DNA from: Stieleria neptunia
Lineage (GTDB): Bacteria > Planctomycetota > Planctomycetia > Pirellulales > Pirellulaceae
Direction of reading: 5' to 3'
NCBI RefSeq assembly: GCF_007754155.1
Contig: NZ_CP037423.1
Location: forward strand, 1,426,001-1,490,000
DNA: 64,000 bases
Shown here: in pieces, positions 59,284 through 64,000 of the stretch
Numbering within the stretch: the first letter of the stretch is position 1
Layout of the letters: every line of letters begins with the position of its first letter
The notes under the pieces: generated by a model
Seen by the model: only the letters and a program-made list of their open reading frames with translations
What the model was told of the DNA's origin: nothing
Database searches by the model: none
Position numbers and translations under genes: made by a program

Positions 59284-61601
59284 CACGATTCACCCTGGAA
59301 CCGCTGTACGGATCGATCTGGGTCGCATTGGCGGCGATGATCGCGATCGTTGCCGTCATCACGCTGGTCACGCCACCGACGGACGATCCGAGAAAGCGAA
59401 CATGGTTGATCGTGCTGCGATCCTTGGCCGCGATCGTGCTGTTGATCGCCGCGATCCGCCCGACTGTGGTGCGAACCGACAATCGTCCCGCCGCGGCAAC
59501 GCTGGTCGTGGCGGTCGATACCTCGCGCAGCATGTCGCTGCCCGATGGTGACGGATCGGATCGCTGGACCAGTCAGCAGACGGCGCTGCGGCGCTTGTTG
59601 TCCGATGTCGGCACGCTGGATGAAATGCTGGACGTGCAACTGCTCCGCTATGATTCCCGATCCGAGTCAATCGCCCAGGCCAGGCAACGTGATGCAATCG
59701 CGCGACTGGCCGATACCGTGGACTCGATGCAACCGGTCGGCGATGAAACGAACTTGGGGCTGGCGATGCAAGGCGCGATCGATGCGGCCGCCGGCAAACC
59801 GATGGCGGGCGTCGTCTTGTTCGGTGACGGAACGCAAACGGCGGTCGCGGATTCCGAAAGCCAGACGGCAGACCAAAGTACCGCCGCCCGGCGCAGCGCC
59901 GAAGTGCTCGATGCGCTGGCGGTCCCGCTGTGGACGGTCCCGATCGGGCCGCCCAGCAGCGACGCGTCGGCACGCGACGTGGCACTGACTAATTTGCCTG
60001 ACAGTTTTCAATTGTTTGCGGGAAACCAATTCGATGTTTCCGTGACGGTCGAAGCCAGTGGTTTGGCGAATCGACAAATCCCCGTCACCGTGTCCTGGAT
60101 CGATGCCGATGGCACCAAGACCGAAGCGCGGTCGCGTCAGATCGATCCCCGCGGCGCGCGTGAATCCATCGCGCTGACCATCCCGATGACGGCGCCCGCG
60201 CCGGGGTTGTATCGTTTGCAAGTCGAAGCGGCTGCGCAAGACGGCGAATGGGTGACCAGCAACAACGCTCAAACCGCGTTCGTCGACGTCCGCGAAGGCG
60301 GCGGTCGCATTGTGATTCTAGAAGGCCCGGGGCGGCCGGAACAAACGTTCTTGCGACGTTCGCTGCGACGCTTTCCCGATCTGGAACTGGACTACGCGCC
60401 GATCCGCGGTGACCGAACCTGGCCGGTGTCGCTGGACACCGTCTTGAAACCGGGACGCTACGACATCTTCATCATCGGTGATCTGGATTCCAATGCCTTG
60501 GGCGATGCACAGTTGAAACAACTCGCCGAACGGGTCAGCCAGGGCGCCGGGCTGATCACGCTCGGTGGGCTGCAGACCTATGGAACCGGCGGTTACGCCG
60601 ACGGACAACTCGCCGAGGTGCTGCCGATCCAAATGGATCCGTCGCGGCGTCGCCAACCGACACGTGGCGTGATGACCGCGGCGGAGCGGGCGGCGAGATC
60701 CGAGGCGCAAATTCCCGGACCGATCAAAATCGAAGTCGCCCGGCGGCACCCCATCGTCGACCTGGGCGGACGCGACCCCGCGTCGGTTTGGAAGTCGTTG
60801 CCCGAACTGTCCGGCGCCAACCGACTGGTCGGCGCCAAGGCCGCGGCCGGGGTGCAAACGTTGCTGACGACCGATCAACAACAGCCGCTGTTGGTGATCG
60901 GCGGCTACGGCAAGGGCCGTGTGGCCTCGCTGGCGATCGATGAAACCTTTCGTTGGTGGCGAGCGGGCAAGGCGGAAGCCCATCAACGGTTCTGGCGCCA
61001 GCTGATGTTGTGGCTGATGTCGCGTGAAGAATCCGGCGGTGATCGCTTGATCGCGGAACTGGACCTGCGGCGATTCGAATCCGACCGAGGACCGGAGTTT
61101 CGGGCCAGGTTGATGCGCGTCGGTGAGACCGCGACCGACGTGACGCTGACGGCGACGGTGGTCGACGATCAAGGCAACGAAACGACGCTCGATGTGACCG
61201 CAACGGCCGGCGGCGAGCCGCGGATCAGTGGACAGATTCCACCATTGGAACCGGGCTTTTACAAGTTGGTCGTCCGCGCCAGCGACGAATCGATCGAGCC
61301 CGATGAAGTCGCGTTTCAAGTCACCGAAACCAGTCGTGAGCTGGCGCGGCCGATGGCCGATCCGGTGTACATGAAACAATTGGCCGACCTGACCGCCGAC
61401 CACGGCGGCGCCTCGTTCGATCCGCAACAGATCGATGCGTTGATCGATGCGATTGCCAACAAACGCCGCAGTGCCGAAACGCCGGTGATCGAAAAGAACC
61501 GCTTGGGAGATGGCCCCGCAAGCGGTTGGCTGGTGTTCACGCTGTTCGCCGGGATGTTGTCGGCGGAGTGGTATCTGCGACGGCGTTGGGGAATGGTCTA
61601 G
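59280..61601 (+). CDS. VWA and glutamine amidotransferase-like membrane protein
   Basis: The product is 773 residues. Two N-terminal spans (IWVALAAMIAIVAVITLVTP, LRSLAAIVLLIAAIRPTVV) precede a VWA domain with a proper metal site (VVAVDTSRSMSLPDGDG). A glutamine amidotransferase-like fold follows (YDIFIIGDLDSNALGDAQLK, QGAGLITLGGLQTYGTGGYA), with TDQQQPLLVIGGYGKGRVAS, and a C-terminal span (GWLVFTLFAGMLSAEWYLRR). The GATase domain lacks the catalytic Cys nucleophile at the expected GL(C) position, so it is probably structural. It overlaps the BatA gene by 4 bp. Confidence 0.87.
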   Translation: MTRFTLEPLYGSIWVALAAMIAIVAVITLVTPPTDDPRKRTWLIVLRSLAAIVLLIAAIRPTVVRTDNRPAAATLVVAVDTSRSMSLPDGDGSDRWTSQQTALRRLLSDVGTLDEMLDVQLLRYDSRSESIAQARQRDAIARLADTVDSMQPVGDETNLGLAMQGAIDAAAGKPMAGVVLFGDGTQTAVADSESQTADQSTAARRSAEVLDALAVPLWTVPIGPPSSDASARDVALTNLPDSFQLFAGNQFDVSVTVEASGLANRQIPVTVSWIDADGTKTEARSRQIDPRGARESIALTIPMTAPAPGLYRLQVEAAAQDGEWVTSNNAQTAFVDVREGGGRIVILEGPGRPEQTFLRRSLRRFPDLELDYAPIRGDRTWPVSLDTVLKPGRYDIFIIGDLDSNALGDAQLKQLAERVSQGAGLITLGGLQTYGTGGYADGQLAEVLPIQMDPSRRRQPTRGVMTAAERAARSEAQIPGPIKIEVARRHPIVDLGGRDPASVWKSLPELSGANRLVGAKAAAGVQTLLTTDQQQPLLVIGGYGKGRVASLAIDETFRWWRAGKAEAHQRFWRQLMLWLMSREESGGDRLIAELDLRRFESDRGPEFRARLMRVGETATDVTLTATVVDDQGNETTLDVTATAGGEPRISGQIPPLEPGFYKLVVRASDESIEPDEVAFQVTETSRELARPMADPVYMKQLADLTADHGGASFDPQQIDALIDAIANKRRSAETPVIEKNRLGDGPASGWLVFTLFAGMLSAEWYLRRRWGMV

Positions 61602-61602
61602 T

Positions 61603-61735
61603 GCTCTGGCTACTTTTAGATTTAGGGTGCCGCGAAAAAGGGGGCAGGTCCCAAAAATGCGAAGCACCCTGCGGGCCATTAGGTTTTTGGTACCTGACCC
61701 CTTTTCCGCTCGAACAACGCAAGCTGGAAGCTTAC
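61603..61735. repeat. MITE-like palindrome (GGTCAGGTACC/GGTACCTGACC), copy 2
   Basis: The arms are AAAGGGGGCAGGTCCCAAAAA and TTTTTGGTACCTGACCCCTTT, with the core TGCGAAGCACCCTGCGGGCC.ATT, the reverse complement of the core at 39.6 kb. GCAAGCTGGAAGCTTACGCC follows, a motif also present near 42,870. It lies between convergent genes and may terminate both. Confidence 0.75.
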
Positions 61736-61740
61736 GCCAC

Positions 61741-62571
61741 TCACAGTCGCTTCGTCGCGGTCATGCGTTTGCCGGTGCCGCGGAATTGAATGCGGATCGG
61801 GGCGGTCAGGTTGTAGTGGTCCGGGCCGAGCAGCGTGGCCACGGTCGCATTGACGACCGGGTTGATCGTGCCGGAATCGAAGTCCCAGTTGTCGTCGCCG
61901 GCACCGATCTCCGCTTCCACGCGGCGTTCTGCCGAGGTCACGACGAAGACGGTGTTACGTTTCAATGCAAAGCTGACGGTGCCGTGAATGTAGGCGGCGT
62001 CGCCGGCTGAAATGGTACCCGGCGTGATGCCGTAGGAACCCCATCCGTACAGGTTGGTCGAGATGAACCGATCCCTGTTTCGCACGCTCCCGCGGGCAAT
62101 CAGATGCCCCAATTGATGCCGCCCCGATGGCAATCGGGGGATCGCGCCGACGGCGGCCAGAATGGCGTCGGCACCGCGCTCGACCACTTGCGGCATGTAA
62201 CGGGTGTCACCCATCATCACGCCGTTGTCCAAGAAATGGTTGACCAGCGGGAAATCGAGCGTCGTGATGTTCTCACCGTAACCGCTGTTCATCACCGCCG
62301 CCTGCGTCATTTCAATCACCACGTTGCCAAAATCCGGAACGTGGTCGTGGTCGTAACCCGGTTGGTAAGGGCTGACGGGTTGGCCGTATTCGGCAAAATT
62401 GTTGATTTCGGCGTACTGCAAATCCGAAAAGTTGGTGCAGCGCCAGACTTGGCTTGCACTGTCATATGACCAGCTCACGTTGAAATCCCCGTTTAGAATT
62501 CGGTCGCCTGCGTGGTCTCTGTCGTCGTCGCGTCCGAGGATTCGTTGCGGATTCTTTTCCGATTTTCTCAC
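61741..62571 (-). CDS. Hypothetical protein
   Basis: The product is 276 residues and I do not recognise it. After a charged start it runs LNGDFNVSWSYDSASQVWRC, then PDFGNVVIEMTQAAVMNSG, DNGVMMGDTRYMPQVVERGA and LKRNTVFVVTSAERRVEAEI. The composition and the aromatic beta-like segments suggest a soluble or exported beta-rich protein, but no signal peptide is visible at this start. It is convergent with the VWA gene across the palindrome. A different start cannot be excluded. Confidence 0.6.
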   Translation of the reverse strand: MRKSEKNPQRILGRDDDRDHAGDRILNGDFNVSWSYDSASQVWRCTNFSDLQYAEINNFAEYGQPVSPYQPGYDHDHVPDFGNVVIEMTQAAVMNSGYGENITTLDFPLVNHFLDNGVMMGDTRYMPQVVERGADAILAAVGAIPRLPSGRHQLGHLIARGSVRNRDRFISTNLYGWGSYGITPGTISAGDAAYIHGTVSFALKRNTVFVVTSAERRVEAEIGAGDDNWDFDSGTINPVVNATVATLLGPDHYNLTAPIRIQFRGTGKRMTATKRL

Positions 62572-62685
62572 AAGCGATTTCGCGTCTCGCCCGATCCGGC
62601 CGGGTTAACTTTACATGGGGGCAAGACGACAGATACCAACTAAAGCTCCACAGCTCGCATTCTCCTTGTCTCCTTGTCTCCCTCC

Positions 62686-64000
62686 CTAAACCCCCAGCCG
62701 CTCTTTCGCTTCTGCGGCCCAGGGGCTATCAGGGGCGAGTTGCAGGATGCGTTGCCAATGCTGCAGGGCTTGCCGGTCATCGCCGATTCGATCGAGCGTT
62801 TTGGCGAGCGTGTAGTGGACGTCGGCGTAGTCGTCGTGCATCGACAGGGCGCCACGCAACGCGGCGACGGCTAGTTCCAATTGCCCGAGTTCGGCCAGCA
62901 CGGCGCCCAGGCTGGCACGGGCTTCGACGAATTCCGGATCCATTTCGATCGCGCTGTAGTAGCGTTCGCGGGCGGCGATCAAAAAATTCATGCGATAAAG
63001 CAGTTCGCCGATCTGGAAACTGACATCGGCGCGTGCCCCGTCGCGGGCCAGGATGGTGTGGTACAGGTCGATCGCGGTTTCCAGGTCGTCCTCGTCTTCG
63101 GCTTGATAGGCGGCCATCAGGATCGGATCGTGTTCGGCGGTACTGACCGCGCGCAGCATCGGCGGTTGGTCGGGCGGTTCAAACGCCAACACCTCCGGCG
63201 TCGATGCCCCATCGCTTTCCAACGCATCGAAATCGAAACGCATCTGTCCGCCCGGCTCGACCAGTCCGTCGCCTTGCCGCAACAGCACGTGCTTGCCCTC
63301 GACCAAGATGGAAAGCTGATCGAGGGGGCGGCGGATATTGGGGAGCACTTGGACCAAGTCGACCAGTCGACGTTCGATCGCCGCTGGGCTGGCACCGGCG
63401 GAGATCCACCCGGCCAGACGCTTCGCGGTCGCGACCTCCGCGTAGTCGAAGTATTGCAGCTTGTGCAACGTCGTCACCGGGGTGATCAGGCCCCGGCGGT
63501 GCCACCGCCGAATCACGCGCACCGAAACGCCCAGCAGGTCGGCCAGCATGACCGGTGTGTAATAACGCTGTGCAGAGCGCCCGACATCGAACAACCCCAG
63601 TCGCTGCCAGAGCTCGGTTTCGTGGATGATTTCAAGCTCGCCGCGGCCGGCGGCATCGATCACGCCGGGCGGCAACAACTCGTCCTGCGAGAGCGGCGGT
63701 TGGTCGGCACCGATGACGACCAAGTCAAGCATCATGCGGTCGGCGGGCGGTGCGGACGGATCGTCGCGTTTTTTTCCGCTCGCCGCAGCCGAGGAACGCC
63801 GTGGCAGATCGACGGCAACCGCTTGGAACGACTGCAACACGTTCGCCGCTTCACGTCGACTCATGCTGCCGAATCGTCCGACCAAGGCAACGCGTTTGTC
63901 CGCGAAGCTCGCCGGGTCGGCGTCGCTGGACTTGTTCGGGGACGGTTCACCGACCAACAACTCGGCGTCCGAGTCTCCATCGTCGCCCTCGTCCTCGCTC
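62686..64000 (-). CDS. BRCT-like/MerR-type/TPR protein, cut by the right window edge
   Basis: At least 438 residues are visible. The frame has no stop up to base 64,000, so the true start lies outside; the TTG near 63,960 is not a convincing start. The order is an acidic region, then KRVALVGRFGSMSRREAANV (BRCT-like), a MerR-type helix-turn-helix (YTPVMLADLLGVSVRVIRRW, then HRRGLITPV and FDYAEVATAKRLAGWISAG), and a C-terminal TPR block (AIDLYHTILARDGARADVSF, QIGELLYRMNFLIAARERYY, YADVHYTLAKTLDRIGDDRQ). It is probably a DNA-binding regulator that docks partners through the TPRs. Similar proteins are found widely in planctomycetes. Confidence 0.8.
   Translation of the reverse strand, partial: SEDEGDDGDSDAELLVGEPSPNKSSDADPASFADKRVALVGRFGSMSRREAANVLQSFQAVAVDLPRRSSAAASGKKRDDPSAPPADRMMLDLVVIGADQPPLSQDELLPPGVIDAAGRGELEIIHETELWQRLGLFDVGRSAQRYYTPVMLADLLGVSVRVIRRWHRRGLITPVTTLHKLQYFDYAEVATAKRLAGWISAGASPAAIERRLVDLVQVLPNIRRPLDQLSILVEGKHVLLRQGDGLVEPGGQMRFDFDALESDGASTPEVLAFEPPDQPPMLRAVSTAEHDPILMAAYQAEDEDDLETAIDLYHTILARDGARADVSFQIGELLYRMNFLIAARERYYSAIEMDPEFVEARASLGAVLAELGQLELAVAALRGALSMHDDYADVHYTLAKTLDRIGDDRQALQHWQRILQLAPDSPWAAEAKERLGV

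Overview
The window reads as a stretch of planctomycete chromosome, most likely Pirellulaceae (Rhodopirellula-like). The main evidence is the lineage-typical gene set: an ECF sigma factor, FecR/LamG, DUF1549/DUF1553 cytochrome, Tat-exported DUF1501 protein and sulfatase cluster; a kinase-tubulin fusion; BatA/VWA giants; and a high density of short palindromic intergenic repeats. Coding sequence is GC-rich from about 13.9 kb onward. The first 13.5 kb is less GC-biased and has quite different gene content.

Region 1 (1-13,530) is an accessory island. Ten 75-90 bp imperfect palindromes share AACG/GTTC borders and mostly directly follow small minus-strand genes. I interpret them as attC-type recombination sites of an integron cassette array. 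No integrase is visible, so the array is a cluster of attC sites lacking an integrase, or its integrase lies left of the window. Cassette genes encode small secreted or unknown proteins, a TPR protein, a DUF4926 protein and an internally deleted DUF6883 partner. One attC is split by a group II intron in the orientation opposite to the cassettes; the intron's reverse transcriptase is frameshifted. Two families of long dispersed repeats, with three and two copies, sit beside the attC sites.

Region 2 (13.9-24.8 kb) is a sigma factor/FecR/DUF1553/DUF1501 operon, then a Uma2-family protein, a sulfatase, an FAH-family hydrolase and a DUF1569 protein. Region 3 (25.4-31.2 kb) carries a membrane-anchored TPR protein fused to an agmatine-deiminase-type domain, a second TPR membrane protein and two exported proteins with papain/NlpC-like Cys...His signatures. 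Region 4 (31.2-42.9 kb) holds a two-gene ABC importer, an LhgO-like oxidase, a DUF58-transglutaminase pair, an HDOD response regulator, a small c-type cytochrome, a type II secretion F protein and a stand-alone histidine kinase.

Region 5 (43.2-49.3 kb) is the most interesting chromosomal module: a Ser/Thr kinase fused to a tubulin-like GTPase domain, an AAA+ ATPase in the same operon, and a divergent FHA-EAL protein. It looks like a phospho-signalling, cytoskeletal and c-di-GMP unit. Region 6 (49.5-64 kb) contains a secreted repeat protein, a Wza-like polysaccharide export lipoprotein, a Phd/Doc-type toxin-antitoxin pair, a soluble transhydrogenase, an M28 peptidase or glutaminyl cyclase, two overlapping BatA/VWA membrane proteins, an unknown protein, and a BRCT-like/MerR/TPR protein that runs off the right edge.

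No rRNA, tRNA or CRISPR array was seen. Functional calls rest on motif recognition only.
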